From Aminobacter aminovorans (GTDB taxonomy: Bacteria > Pseudomonadota > Alphaproteobacteria > Rhizobiales > Rhizobiaceae), in NCBI RefSeq assembly GCF_900445235.1, contig NZ_UFSM01000001.1:4665501-4729500 (forward strand): 64,000 nucleotides of DNA, given 5' to 3'. The notes under the pieces are model-generated. The model searched no databases. It saw only the letters and a program-made list of their open reading frames with translations, and had not been told where the DNA came from. A program made the translations under genes and the position numbers. Shown here piece by piece: positions 45,152-54,244 of this stretch. The first letter of the stretch is position 1; every line of letters begins with the position of its first letter.

Positions 45152-47458
45152 TCAGAAGTATCGGCGTGAGCGCCGCTCCCTGAGCAGGTTCAACTCCTTG
45201 CGAACCTCGCGCAGGCTTGCGCTGATCTCGTCGATCTGGCTCTGCGGAGCGGGCGCCTCGGCCTGGGGAGTTGGCTGTGGCGCGGAGTAATATTCCGGCG
45301 GCCGCTGCCGATAGGACGGACGAAACTGCGGCGGCGCTGCGTAGTCCGGTTGTTGCAGCGGCGGCTCGGCATAGCGGGGCTGCGGTTGTGGCGCATAGGA
45401 CGGTGCGAAGCCTTCTTGCGGCGCCTGGTACCCAGGCTGCTGCTGCATGGGCTGTGTCTGCGATGACAGCGGCAGCTGCGAGGCATTCATGACCGGATCG
45501 GCGCCAGTGGAGGAAACAGGGCTCGTCACCGATGGCATGACCGGCGCCGTGTCGGCTCCTGGAGCATGTGGCTCACCGCGATTGTCCGGCTGGTTGTTCG
45601 CGGTTGCCTGTTCGCGAAGCGCATCGGGTTTCACGCGGCTGCGCCGCCTCGCCGTGTTGCGCAGGCTCTGCAGGGCCCCACGCATGGCGCCCAAGCCGAC
45701 GCCCGAGGCGAAGCCGAGCAGCATGCCGCCCAACGCGATCGTCATGCGCGACGGTCCTGTCGACTGCAGCGGCGGCGATGCGTCCGAAATGATGGTCACA
45801 TTGCCCGAATTGATGTCCCTCTGCTCGCCGGTCTCACGCGCCCGAAGCAGGGTCGCTTCGTAGACGGCACGCTTGGCGGCAACGTCGCGGTCAAGCTCGC
45901 GCAGCGTGACCATCTCGCTGCCGACATCGCTCTGGCGCACCTTGAGCTGGGCAAGGCGCGCTGCGAGTTCCTGTTCCGTCTGGACCGCGCGCTTGAGTTC
46001 GACCTGAATGGAGCCGGCGACCCGGCGCAGTTCGTTGGCGATCCGCTCGCGTGCTCCGCTGAGCTGGGCCTCGACGGCGAGACGCTCCGGATGGCGCGGG
46101 CCAAGCCTGACTGCGGCCCGGTCGGCATCCTGGGTCAGCGCCGCATATTGCGCGCGCAATTCGGTGATCGCCGGCGAGCCGATCGCTTCGGGCAAGGCGC
46201 CCGCCAGCACGGAATCGACACCAAGGTCGCGGGTCGAGGCAGCGCGCGCGTTGAGTTCGAGCGTGCGCGCCCGTGCCGCGGTCAGTTGGTCGTTGACGCG
46301 CTGGATCTCGTCGTCGGTGATCAGGCGCCCTTGCGGATTGATAAGCTCGTTCTCGGCCTTGAACGCCTCGACCTTGCGCTCGGCCGTCTCAACCGACTTG
46401 CGCAGCTCGTCGAGGCGGCGGGTCAGCTCGTCGGTCGCGCGCCCGGCAGTGCCGGCCTGCAACTCGCCGAAGGTCTGGATGAACACCTGAGTCATCGTGT
46501 TGGCGATGAGCGCCGATTTTTCGGGATCCTCCGTCTTCGCCCCGACCGAAATGACGAACGTGTTGACGTCCCGCTGGATGGTCAACGCCTCATAAAGGTG
46601 TTCCGCAGCAAGCGAATGCCGGCGCCCGGGATCGTCGCCTGTCGGCTGGTTGGAGGAGATCAGCGAACGCACGAAGCCGCCAATGCTGAAACCGCCACCC
46701 GCCTTGCCGTTGAACTCCGGATCCTCGGCCAGATTGAGCTTGTCGACGACCTTGGTCAGCACCGAACCGGAGGTCAGTCTGCGCACCTGGGTTTCGACCA
46801 CCGCCAGCGTCGCATCCGAGGGCAGGTCGCCGACGGTCAGTTCCTTGTCGGAAAGCCTGAGGTTGCGCGGATCGACGATCATCTCGGTCCACGCTTCGTA
46901 TTTCTTGGGCGTCGACAGAGCGAGCGCCACACCGAGCAGCGCGCCGGCGAGTGTCGTCGAGGCGATCAGCAGTTTCGAACGGGTGATGCCGCCGATGACC
47001 GCCATCGGGTCGATCAGCGGCTGCCAGCGGACATCGTCGTGGCCACCATGCTGGTCGGATGCCGCGGCCAGCGCCTCCGGCATGGCCGCAAGCGGCTCCG
47101 GCGCGAACGAGCCGAGTGCCCTGTCGCGCCAGTTGCCAATCATCGACAACTGAGCCGGTGTCCGCGTGTCGCTTGGGAATTCGGGCGCGGCCGGCGCCGG
47201 CTGCTGGCCAACCGGCTGCGCTTCTGGTGCCGACGGCTTTTCGGCCAACTGCTCGCGGGCAGCGCGTTCGGCCTCGCGCCTGTAGCGCGCCATGCGGTGG
47301 CGGGTCGCGGGGTCCTGGAAATCCTCCTTGTGGCCGTCGTCTTCCGAAGACATCGACAGCACAGACGAGCCGCGCGGCTTCGGAAGGGCGTCGTCCCGGT
47401 CCAGCGCAAGCAACGAGCGCTTGCGCCTCCAGTCCTCGCGGTTTCCAGATTCGGCCAT
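45152..47458 (-). CDS. GumC/ExoP-like exopolysaccharide chain-length (Wzz-type) protein
   Basis: A 768-residue inner-membrane protein. A long hydrophilic N-terminus (about 1-155) precedes membrane helix 1 (KLLIASTTLAGALLGVALAL). The periplasmic part has the Wzz start YEAWTEMIVDPRNLRL and a long coiled coil (about 330-560, for example LTRRLDELRKSVETAERKVE). Helix 2 is TIALGGMLLGFASGVGLGAM near 590. The C-terminal 170 residues are Pro/Gln-rich (GYQAPQEGFAPSYAPQPQPR) and end in a basic helix. No Walker ATP site is seen, so the tyrosine-kinase part of ExoP-type proteins is absent. It sets polymer length and works with the flippase and ligase nearby. Confidence 0.85.
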   Translation of the reverse strand: MAESGNREDWRRKRSLLALDRDDALPKPRGSSVLSMSSEDDGHKEDFQDPATRHRMARYRREAERAAREQLAEKPSAPEAQPVGQQPAPAAPEFPSDTRTPAQLSMIGNWRDRALGSFAPEPLAAMPEALAAASDQHGGHDDVRWQPLIDPMAVIGGITRSKLLIASTTLAGALLGVALALSTPKKYEAWTEMIVDPRNLRLSDKELTVGDLPSDATLAVVETQVRRLTSGSVLTKVVDKLNLAEDPEFNGKAGGGFSIGGFVRSLISSNQPTGDDPGRRHSLAAEHLYEALTIQRDVNTFVISVGAKTEDPEKSALIANTMTQVFIQTFGELQAGTAGRATDELTRRLDELRKSVETAERKVEAFKAENELINPQGRLITDDEIQRVNDQLTAARARTLELNARAASTRDLGVDSVLAGALPEAIGSPAITELRAQYAALTQDADRAAVRLGPRHPERLAVEAQLSGARERIANELRRVAGSIQVELKRAVQTEQELAARLAQLKVRQSDVGSEMVTLRELDRDVAAKRAVYEATLLRARETGEQRDINSGNVTIISDASPPLQSTGPSRMTIALGGMLLGFASGVGLGAMRGALQSLRNTARRRSRVKPDALREQATANNQPDNRGEPHAPGADTAPVMPSVTSPVSSTGADPVMNASQLPLSSQTQPMQQQPGYQAPQEGFAPSYAPQPQPRYAEPPLQQPDYAAPPQFRPSYRQRPPEYYSAPQPTPQAEAPAPQSQIDEISASLREVRKELNLLRERRSRRYF

Positions 47459-47621
47459 GGTTCGGCAACTTCCAAAGGTCTAGTCCGGATCACCTGTCCG
47501 GTCGTTAACCCACGCTAAAGAGACATGGGTAACAAAACGTTAATTCCTGCTTTGCGGCAGTATATAGAGGTTCATCGCAGAACCGCACATTAAGCTTTGG
47601 CTCTTATCGTTCAACTGGATC

Positions 47622-48917
47622 ATGACCAAGGCGAACGACATATCGCGCACGACGTTGCGCCAGCGGATCGGCAGTTTCGTCGTGCAGCGGCAAGCAGTCC
47701 TGCGCGACTACTTCTCGGCGGTCAGCGGCTCGATGGGCCGGCTGGTCTTTTCGCTGATATATTTCATCGCCCTCGCCAACACGCTCTCGATCGCCGATTT
47801 CGGCCTGTTCGCTACAGCGTCGGCCGCCGGCGTCATGCTGTCGCGAACGCTGGCCTTTGGTTTCATCTCGGCGCTCTACCGCACGGCAACGATCCGGCCG
47901 CGGCTGATCGGCAGCTATACCGCGGGCTTCCTGATGCTCGCCGCGCTGTCGTTGCCCGTGCTCGTCGCCGCTTCGACGCTGACATGGTTCCTGTTCTTTT
48001 CGACATCCATGCCGGCCGCCATCTTTGGCGCGGTCATCTTTGCCGAGGCGCTGTTGTGGCGTCCGGTCGAAGTGGCGATGATCGTCAACAATGGCCTCGG
48101 CCGTTTCGGCCGCGCGGCGGTGCTGGCGATCCTGACAGCCGCGATCAAGGCCGCCGCCGCCACCCTGTTCGTCTTCTGGCCAAGTCACACGGTCGAAGCC
48201 TGGTCTGGGTTCTACATCGCCTCGAACATCGTATCGCTGGTCCTGGCCTTTGGCTTCTTCTACCCCCGCCAAAGGCTCAGGCTGACGCCCGATCTCTACT
48301 GGCGGCGGCTGTCGGACTCGATCTATGTCGCCGGCGCCGAGGTGCTGTTCTATCTGCAGATGGAGTTCGACAAGCTGCTGGTGCTGGCCATGGGCGGTCC
48401 GCATCTCGCCGGCATCTATGCCATCGTCATGCGGCTGGTCGATCTGACCGCCATCCCGATCCGCACCTTCTCGATGATGCTGGTCCAGCGCATGATGCGC
48501 ATGCCCGAGATGCTCGCCAGGCTGAAGGTCAAGATCGGCATCGAGGCCGGCATCCTTGTCGTCTCGACCTCGGCACTGCTGTTTCTCGCCGTGGTGCTGT
48601 ATTTTTACCCCAACTTCCTCGGCCGCAATGTTGCCGAGGCAGCCCCGCTGGTCGGGCTGGCCCTGTTCGTGCCGGCTTTGCGCAATCTCGTCGAGTATCA
48701 CGCCGAGCTTTTGTTTGCGCGCGGACAGACGCTGATCCGCGCCGCCAACCTCGCCATGCTGGCGGGCCTCAAGGCAGCCTTGCTGTCACTTTTGCTGATG
48801 CGTCTCGCCGACACCGAAACGCTGGTGTGGATGCTGAACGGCATGTTCGCATTGCTCTATCTGGCGTCGGCCACCGTCACCTACTCGGCGTTGCGGCGGC
48901 CGGCCAAGGCAATCTAA
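47622..48917 (+). CDS. Polysaccharide flippase-like membrane protein (Wzx type)
   Basis: A 431-residue protein with about 12 hydrophobic helices, starting MTKANDISRTTLRQRIGSFV. Helical stretches such as GRLVFSLIYFIALANTLSIA and IYVAGAEVLFYLQMEFDKLL are typical of the MATE-like Wzx/PST exporters. It would flip lipid-linked oligosaccharide units across the inner membrane. It is divergent from the GumC-like gene, sharing a 163-base promoter gap in which no clear operator is seen. Confidence 0.82.
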   Translation: MTKANDISRTTLRQRIGSFVVQRQAVLRDYFSAVSGSMGRLVFSLIYFIALANTLSIADFGLFATASAAGVMLSRTLAFGFISALYRTATIRPRLIGSYTAGFLMLAALSLPVLVAASTLTWFLFFSTSMPAAIFGAVIFAEALLWRPVEVAMIVNNGLGRFGRAAVLAILTAAIKAAAATLFVFWPSHTVEAWSGFYIASNIVSLVLAFGFFYPRQRLRLTPDLYWRRLSDSIYVAGAEVLFYLQMEFDKLLVLAMGGPHLAGIYAIVMRLVDLTAIPIRTFSMMLVQRMMRMPEMLARLKVKIGIEAGILVVSTSALLFLAVVLYFYPNFLGRNVAEAAPLVGLALFVPALRNLVEYHAELLFARGQTLIRAANLAMLAGLKAALLSLLLMRLADTETLVWMLNGMFALLYLASATVTYSALRRPAKAI

Positions 48918-48920
48918 ACC

Positions 48921-49811
48921 TCAGGCGGCGACAAGCCTGCGGATGCGGCCGAGATCGGTGCCGATGAAGGACTGCATGCCAATCGCCACCTGCTCAGGCG
49001 ACATGTCGGCTACAAAGGCCTCGAACTGCGCGTCGGTCAGCGGCGTGCCGGTCCAGTGGACCCGGCAAAACTCTTCCGAGCCGACATAATGTCCGGCGCC
49101 ACCAGCGACCTCGTCGACGAAGCGACCGTAAATCATGCATTCGGAGAATTTGCGCCGGGCGCACACCGCCTCGACCCAGTGCCGACGACTGACCTGCTCG
49201 ATACGGGCGATCATGTCGCGCACCGATGATCGGCGCCAGGCGATCAGTGTCGAGATGTAATCGTGCGGCGAAATCTCAGGCGCGGCGATACCGAGCACGA
49301 CAGCAGCGTTGGTCGACCAGATGCGCTGGTTGTCGTGGCCTGTTTTCAGCAAGGCGCCGTCGCGCCGGAACAGTCTGAGCTTGCCGTCCCGCCAGAACCG
49401 GGCGCAATCGAACGACCTGAGGAAGGCGACGTCGGAATCGACATAGACAAGCGTTTCCTGCTCGATTCTTTCGGCGATCGCCATGCGCCGCAATTGCTGC
49501 ACATGCCAGCCGCGCAACGGCGGCGCCTTGAGGCTCAGCCAGATACGCCGCTTGAACAGGCTCGTCGGGTCGGGAATGTCGCGCAGCCAGGACGGCAAAA
49601 GTTCTCGCTCGTCGATGACCGTACGGCGCCTGCCTGCAAGCTGCCGGAACAAGGCGACGTCGCGGTGCTCGACCAGCAAATAGTGGTGCGAGGCGCCGGT
49701 GACATGGCGGTCGACGGTCTCGCACAGCAGGCGGCAGCGTTCGAAATCGGCGGCGTAGCTCGCCGTGATCAGTGCCGCGTCCGGGACCGGAGACATCGCC
49801 TTGGCGTTCAA
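48921..49811 (-). CDS. Glycosyltransferase-like protein (DUF6492 type), TTG start
   Basis: A 296-residue soluble protein. It has DxD-containing YVDSDVAFLRSFDCARFW (nucleotide-sugar/metal site), TASYAADFERCRLLCETVD near the start and KTGHDNQRIWSTNAAVVLG, as in DUF6492 proteins of polysaccharide clusters. GGAGGAG lies 7 bases before TTG at 49811, and this TTG overlaps the upstream TGA (TTGA), so TTG is preferred to the ATG at 49796, which has no proper spacing. It is therefore coupled to the wecG-like gene. Confidence 0.72.
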   Translation of the reverse strand: MNAKAMSPVPDAALITASYAADFERCRLLCETVDRHVTGASHHYLLVEHRDVALFRQLAGRRRTVIDERELLPSWLRDIPDPTSLFKRRIWLSLKAPPLRGWHVQQLRRMAIAERIEQETLVYVDSDVAFLRSFDCARFWRDGKLRLFRRDGALLKTGHDNQRIWSTNAAVVLGIAAPEISPHDYISTLIAWRRSSVRDMIARIEQVSRRHWVEAVCARRKFSECMIYGRFVDEVAGGAGHYVGSEEFCRVHWTGTPLTDAQFEAFVADMSPEQVAIGMQSFIGTDLGRIRRLVAA

Positions 49812-50578
49812 GAGCGTTCTCCTCCGCCAAGCTTCTGGCGCAGCACGCGAAACAGGAACAGCGGATTGCCGACGACATAGCGCCGCCACAGCCGGCCCGG
49901 CTCGATAAGCAGGCGGAACAGCCATTCGAGGCGAAGCCGGCGCATCCATGCCGGCGCGCGCGGGACCGAGCCGCTAAGGAAGTCGAGCAGCGCGCCGACG
50001 GCGATCGGCAATGTGCAATGTTCAGGACGCATATGCCGCGCGATCCACATTTCCTGGCGCGGCACGCCCATGGCGACAAGCAGGATATCGGGGCGCAGGC
50101 TGCCGATGGCGGCGACGATCCCGGGCTCTTGCTCAGCCGTGAAGAAGCCGTCGTGAACCACGACGATCTTGTGCTGCGGGGCAATCTGGCTGAGGCGCGC
50201 GGCCGCCCGTTCGGCATTGGCGCGCTTGGCGCCGAGCAGAGCCACGGTCAGCGGCTCGTCACTCGCCTTCAAAAGGTCCGGCACGAAATCCGTGCCGTTG
50301 AGATTGTCGGGAAACGGCGCGCCATAGAGCCAACGCGCGGCAATGTCGACGCCGATGCCGTCGGCGAGCACCAGGAAATCGTTCAGCACCGCGGCAAAAT
50401 CCTTGTCGGAACAAGCGATGTTGGCGTTGTGGGCGTTGAGGAAGCTGACCTTGGTGAAGATCCTGTCCCTGATCATCTGCGCCAGCAACGAGATCGCCTC
50501 GTCGCGCCGCAAGCTGGCGACCCGGATGCCGAGGATGCTGCGGTAGGGTGCGGCCACTTCTGAAATCGTCATGCTCAC
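49808..50578 (-). CDS. WecG/TagA/CpsF family glycosyltransferase
   Basis: A 256-residue GT26 enzyme. Motifs: KVSFLNAHNANIACSDKDF, LVLADGIGVDIAARWLYG, VALLGAKRANAERAAARL, RPDILLVAMGVPRQEMWIA and AVGALLDFLSGSVPRAPAWM. The family adds ManNAc(A)-type sugars to lipid-linked units. It starts with GTG at 50578 overlapping the upstream TGA (GTGA), or with the ATG at 50572. It lies in the minus-strand unit glycosyltransferase-wecG-DUF6492. Confidence 0.92.
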   Translation of the reverse strand: MSMTISEVAAPYRSILGIRVASLRRDEAISLLAQMIRDRIFTKVSFLNAHNANIACSDKDFAAVLNDFLVLADGIGVDIAARWLYGAPFPDNLNGTDFVPDLLKASDEPLTVALLGAKRANAERAAARLSQIAPQHKIVVVHDGFFTAEQEPGIVAAIGSLRPDILLVAMGVPRQEMWIARHMRPEHCTLPIAVGALLDFLSGSVPRAPAWMRRLRLEWLFRLLIEPGRLWRRYVVGNPLFLFRVLRQKLGGGERS

Positions 50579-51750
50579 GCCGCCACCTCGTGTGCGCCTG
50601 CGCCGAGCCTGGCGAGGCCACCTGCCACGGCCAGGTCGAGAGCGGCGATCTGCCGGCGATGGAAATCCGAACCGTCGACATCCGCGATCTTCTGCTCGAC
50701 GGTTCGTTCAAGCGCCCTGGCGAACGCTATGGGATCGTCGGTCATGGTGCAATTGGCCGGCTTGTAGGCGATGCCGCGCAGCGAATGCGCTGTTGCCACC
50801 GACGGCAGGCCGAGCTCGAACGTCTCGATCGTCTTGAGCTGGACGCCGCTGCCCGACGTGCTGACGAGCGGGATGACGGCAGCACTGCGCACGAAGTCCT
50901 GGGCATCGGGCACGCGCCCGACAAATTTGACGCCCGGATGGGGCGAGGACACGCCAGCCGGAACACTGCCGGCGATGTGGATGCGGAAATCGGTGCGCAG
51001 ATGCGGCACGACCTTGCCGAGGAACCAGTCGAGGCCGATGCGGTTCGGCTCCCAGGTCCAGGTGCCGATGAGTGCTGCATCGCAGTCGATGTCGCGCTTG
51101 CCCTGGCGTGCCGGAGGCTGTGACCGGGTGACCAAAGGCAGCGCCACCGAACGCGTGTCGGAGGCAACGCCGAGTTCGGCGCGATCCTCTTCGGCGAGCG
51201 TGAAGACGAAACGGGCATTGCGGCACAGACGCTTTTCAATGACTTCGAGCAGTCTTGCCTCGCGGCGAAACAGCAGGCGCTGAAAGGCGCCGTTTGCGGC
51301 GCGGGAATTCTCGGCTGCTGAGCGGAACTCGACATTATGCGCGACGAAGATCGAGGGCCGGTCCTGAAACATGCGCTCGAACGCAGCAGCCATCTGGACC
51401 GAATTGAGGATGTAGCCGTCGAACGGCCCCGCCGCTTCGATCGCTTGACGCACCGTCTCATCGGAGACGACGCGCAGCTTGGCCGAGGCGAATGTCAGCC
51501 CGGACGCGACCGCGCCCGCTAGCCAGCCAAGCTTGCGCGGCAAGGGCGCGGCATCGGTGCGCACGTCGAGCGAACCGAGCAGGACGGTGTTTTCAGGGTC
51601 GGAGGGCGGCTTGCCCGGCCAGCCGAAGCCAAGCACCGTCACGCGCACGCCGGCCCGGCGCAGCGCATCGATGATCGCCTGGTTGGCGATCTCGTAGCCC
51701 GACGAGAGTGCTCCGTCAGGCACGATGGATGTGGCAAACAGCAGATGCAT
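50575..51750 (-). CDS. Glycosyltransferase (GT-B, family 1/4-like)
   Basis: A 391-residue cytosolic GT-B enzyme. The N-terminal half starts MHLLFATSIVPDGALSSGYE and contains SIFVAHNVEFRSAA. The C-terminal half has the donor-binding pattern DAALIGTWTWEPNRIGLDWF, GVKFVGRVPDAQDF and IPLVSTSGSGVQLKTIETF ending in GLPSVATAHSLRGI. The ATG at 51750 follows AGGAA; an ATG 30 bases upstream has no site. First gene of its operon, divergent from the GT2 gene. Confidence 0.87.
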   Translation of the reverse strand: MHLLFATSIVPDGALSSGYEIANQAIIDALRRAGVRVTVLGFGWPGKPPSDPENTVLLGSLDVRTDAAPLPRKLGWLAGAVASGLTFASAKLRVVSDETVRQAIEAAGPFDGYILNSVQMAAAFERMFQDRPSIFVAHNVEFRSAAENSRAANGAFQRLLFRREARLLEVIEKRLCRNARFVFTLAEEDRAELGVASDTRSVALPLVTRSQPPARQGKRDIDCDAALIGTWTWEPNRIGLDWFLGKVVPHLRTDFRIHIAGSVPAGVSSPHPGVKFVGRVPDAQDFVRSAAVIPLVSTSGSGVQLKTIETFELGLPSVATAHSLRGIAYKPANCTMTDDPIAFARALERTVEQKIADVDGSDFHRRQIAALDLAVAGGLARLGAGAHEVAA

Positions 51751-51918
51751 CACGACAAGTTCCTGCCTATGCCCTAACAAAGCGCGGTGAAGTCTTCATT
51801 AAGCAATTTCAGCTGCTTGTGGAACCTGCCTGACAATCCGCAGTTCGTTCCCGGCGTGTTTAACTGACCGTTATGGCGCCCGTGATAGCCAAGAGGCATC
51901 AATAACCGGCGGCTTCTC

Positions 51919-52917
51919 ATGAATGCTATACCTCCGCTCAAGTCCGTGACCATTGCCGGCACTTCGCCTGCATTGGCTGTGGACGACGTCGAGGTGGTTG
52001 TCACGCTGCCAACCTTTCGCCGGCCGCAGCAAGTGCTGGCAACGCTCGATTCGCTTGCCAAACAAAAGACCACGCGCAGGTTCGCCGTCATCGTCATGGA
52101 GAATGACGACGAAGGCAATGAAGGCATGCGCGCTGCCTTGCCGCTGTTTGAAAGTGGAGCGATGACCGGGCTGGTCATCGTCGCGCATGAACGCGGCAAT
52201 TGCAGCGCCTACAATGCCGGGTGGCACACCGCCCTGCTGCGCTTTCCGAATTTCACCCGGCTGCTGGTCATCGACGACGACGAACTGGCCGATCCCTTGT
52301 GGCTCGAAACCATGTGCCTGGCTGCCGAACGCCTCGGCGTCGACATCGTCGGCGGGCCACAGGTGCCTGTCTTCGCCGATCCGGCGCATCAGGCCTGGGC
52401 GACGCATCCGGTCTTTGCTCCGCCCTACGCCGTTACCGGCCAAGTCGGCGCTCTCTATTCCTCGGGCAACCTGCTGGTCAGCCGCAACGTTCTCCTGGCC
52501 ATGGGCCCGCCCCATCTCGACCTGCGTTTCAATTTCATGGGCGGCGGCGATTCGGATTTCCTGAGCCGCTCGGCACAGAGAGGCTTCAAGCTCGGCTGGT
52601 GTGCGGAAGCGAAACTGTTCGAGACCGTTCCGGCACGGCGCACCGAGGCCGACTGGATCCGGGCGCGCGGCCTGCGCAACGGGGTCATCTCGACGCTCGT
52701 CGCCAAGAAGAAACATGCCGGCACGCCGTTTGCCAACACCCGCGTCTTCCTGAAAAGCCTGGCGCTGCTTGGCGCCTCGCCATTGCGTGCGATGAAGCGC
52801 CTTGTCGAGACCGGCTCGCCATCGGTCGCCCTGTACCCGATCCATGTGGCACTTGGCCGTGTGATGGCCGAGTTTGGTTATGCCAATGAGCAGTATCGTC
52901 AGCCCGAGAAGAACTGA
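51919..52917 (+). CDS. Family 2 glycosyltransferase
   Basis: A 332-residue GT-A enzyme. It has VEVVVTLPTFRRPQQVLATL (nucleotide binding), ERGNCSAYNAGWHTAL and the metal DxD in LLVIDDDELADPLW, then FNFMGGGDSDFLSRSAQRG, which matches the acceptor-side ED motif region. It likely adds one sugar of the repeat unit at the inner membrane. It overlaps the next gene by 32 bases if that starts at 52886. Confidence 0.88.
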   Translation: MNAIPPLKSVTIAGTSPALAVDDVEVVVTLPTFRRPQQVLATLDSLAKQKTTRRFAVIVMENDDEGNEGMRAALPLFESGAMTGLVIVAHERGNCSAYNAGWHTALLRFPNFTRLLVIDDDELADPLWLETMCLAAERLGVDIVGGPQVPVFADPAHQAWATHPVFAPPYAVTGQVGALYSSGNLLVSRNVLLAMGPPHLDLRFNFMGGGDSDFLSRSAQRGFKLGWCAEAKLFETVPARRTEADWIRARGLRNGVISTLVAKKKHAGTPFANTRVFLKSLALLGASPLRAMKRLVETGSPSVALYPIHVALGRVMAEFGYANEQYRQPEKN

Positions 52918-54199
52918 CACGGCGCCGCTGACGGCGGCGTTCACGGCATCGGGCGTCGCCACCGCGGTCGCGGCGTTGGTGCTGACCATCGTCATCGTCT
53001 CGTTCAGGCCGTTCCAGCCGGCGGGTGCCGGCGCCGTCGAAGGCGGCGACATCGTCAACCAGCTCGGCTTCGGCTCGGTCGGCGCCTTCGCCATCTTCGC
53101 GCTCGCCACCATGGCCAACCCGGCCCGGCTTCGCGCCATTGCCGGACTGCCCTGGTTCGTCTTGCTGTGCTTCTTCCTGATATCGGTCGGCGAAGCCGCC
53201 GACCCAGCCGGAGCGTTCCGGGCGGCAAGTTTCACCATCATCGGCATCCTCGCCATGGCGACCGTGCTCGCCTTGCCGCGCGATGGCGACTCCTTTTCGA
53301 CTGTGCTGGTTTTCGCCGGCTTCGTCGTCGTCGGGCTGAGTTACGCCGGCGTCATCCTCTATCCCAGTGTAGCGATCCATGGTGCCGACGGCTTCGAGCC
53401 CGAGCATGCCGGCTTGTGGCGCGGCGCCTTCAGCCACAAGAACATCGCCGCGCCCGTCATGGCCTGCTTCAGCTTCGCAGGCATCTATCTGATCCGCCGA
53501 CACTGGCGCTGGTCGGGCTACATCCTGCTTGCCATGTCAATGTTCTTCATGATCCACACCGGCTCGAAGACCACGGCCGGGCTGGTCCCGCTGTCGATCA
53601 TGCTGGTGCTTTTGCCCGGAACGGTCGGCATGCGGCTTGGCACGCCGATGCTGTTTGCGCTAACCGTCGTCGGCACAGCGCTGGCCACGCTCGGCATCGT
53701 TTTCATCGAGCCGCTGAAACAGCTGGCCACGCACCATTTCCCCGAGCTCACGTATACCGGGCGCACCACAGTCTGGGCCTTTGCCGGCGAGATGATCGCC
53801 AAGAAGCCGTGGTTCGGATACGGCTATGAAAGCTTCTGGCGCACACCGCTGGTGACTGGCATCGGCCACGCCTACGACCAGGGCTGGGACATCCGCTTCA
53901 TCGTGCACGGCCATAACGGCTACATCGACATCGCGGTGACCATGGGTCTGCCCGCGCTTGCCGTCGCCGTCTATGTCTTCCTGATCGCGCCGCTGCGCGA
54001 CTACATGCGTATCCCGCTCTACAAGGAAAACGTCTTCCTCGGCGATTTCTTCATGATGGTGGTGCTGTTCACCGCGCTCAATGCCTTCCTCGAAAGCTTC
54101 TTCTTCCGCCGCATCGACCCGGTCTGGATGTTCTTCGTCTTCGGTGTCCTGGGGCTGCGGATGGTCTCGCGCATGGTCATCCGCAAGAGCACCGGCTGA
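52886..54199 (+). CDS. O-antigen ligase/polymerase-like protein (Wzy/WaaL fold)
   Basis: A 437-residue membrane protein with about 11 helices. The large loop region contains HAGLWRGAFSHKNIAAPVMA and YTGRTTVWAFAGEMIAKKPW followed by GYGYESFW, the pattern of Wzy_C/O-antigen ligase proteins, and HGHNGYIDIAVTMGLPALAV. It would polymerise or ligate the glycan. Start choice is uncertain: ATG at 52886 is taken, with ATG at 52880 and TTG at 52874 also possible; all lie inside the preceding gene. Confidence 0.85.
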   Translation: MSSIVSPRRTDTAPLTAAFTASGVATAVAALVLTIVIVSFRPFQPAGAGAVEGGDIVNQLGFGSVGAFAIFALATMANPARLRAIAGLPWFVLLCFFLISVGEAADPAGAFRAASFTIIGILAMATVLALPRDGDSFSTVLVFAGFVVVGLSYAGVILYPSVAIHGADGFEPEHAGLWRGAFSHKNIAAPVMACFSFAGIYLIRRHWRWSGYILLAMSMFFMIHTGSKTTAGLVPLSIMLVLLPGTVGMRLGTPMLFALTVVGTALATLGIVFIEPLKQLATHHFPELTYTGRTTVWAFAGEMIAKKPWFGYGYESFWRTPLVTGIGHAYDQGWDIRFIVHGHNGYIDIAVTMGLPALAVAVYVFLIAPLRDYMRIPLYKENVFLGDFFMMVVLFTALNAFLESFFFRRIDPVWMFFVFGVLGLRMVSRMVIRKSTG

Positions 54200-54244
54200 C
54201 AAAACCCGCTTGATCCGCCCCGGTGGCCAAGCCATTCTCATGCC

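Noticed and set aside
45566..47518. 650-codon plus-strand open frame
   Set aside because: Antisense to the GumC-like gene, Arg/Gly-rich shadow without recognisable motifs.
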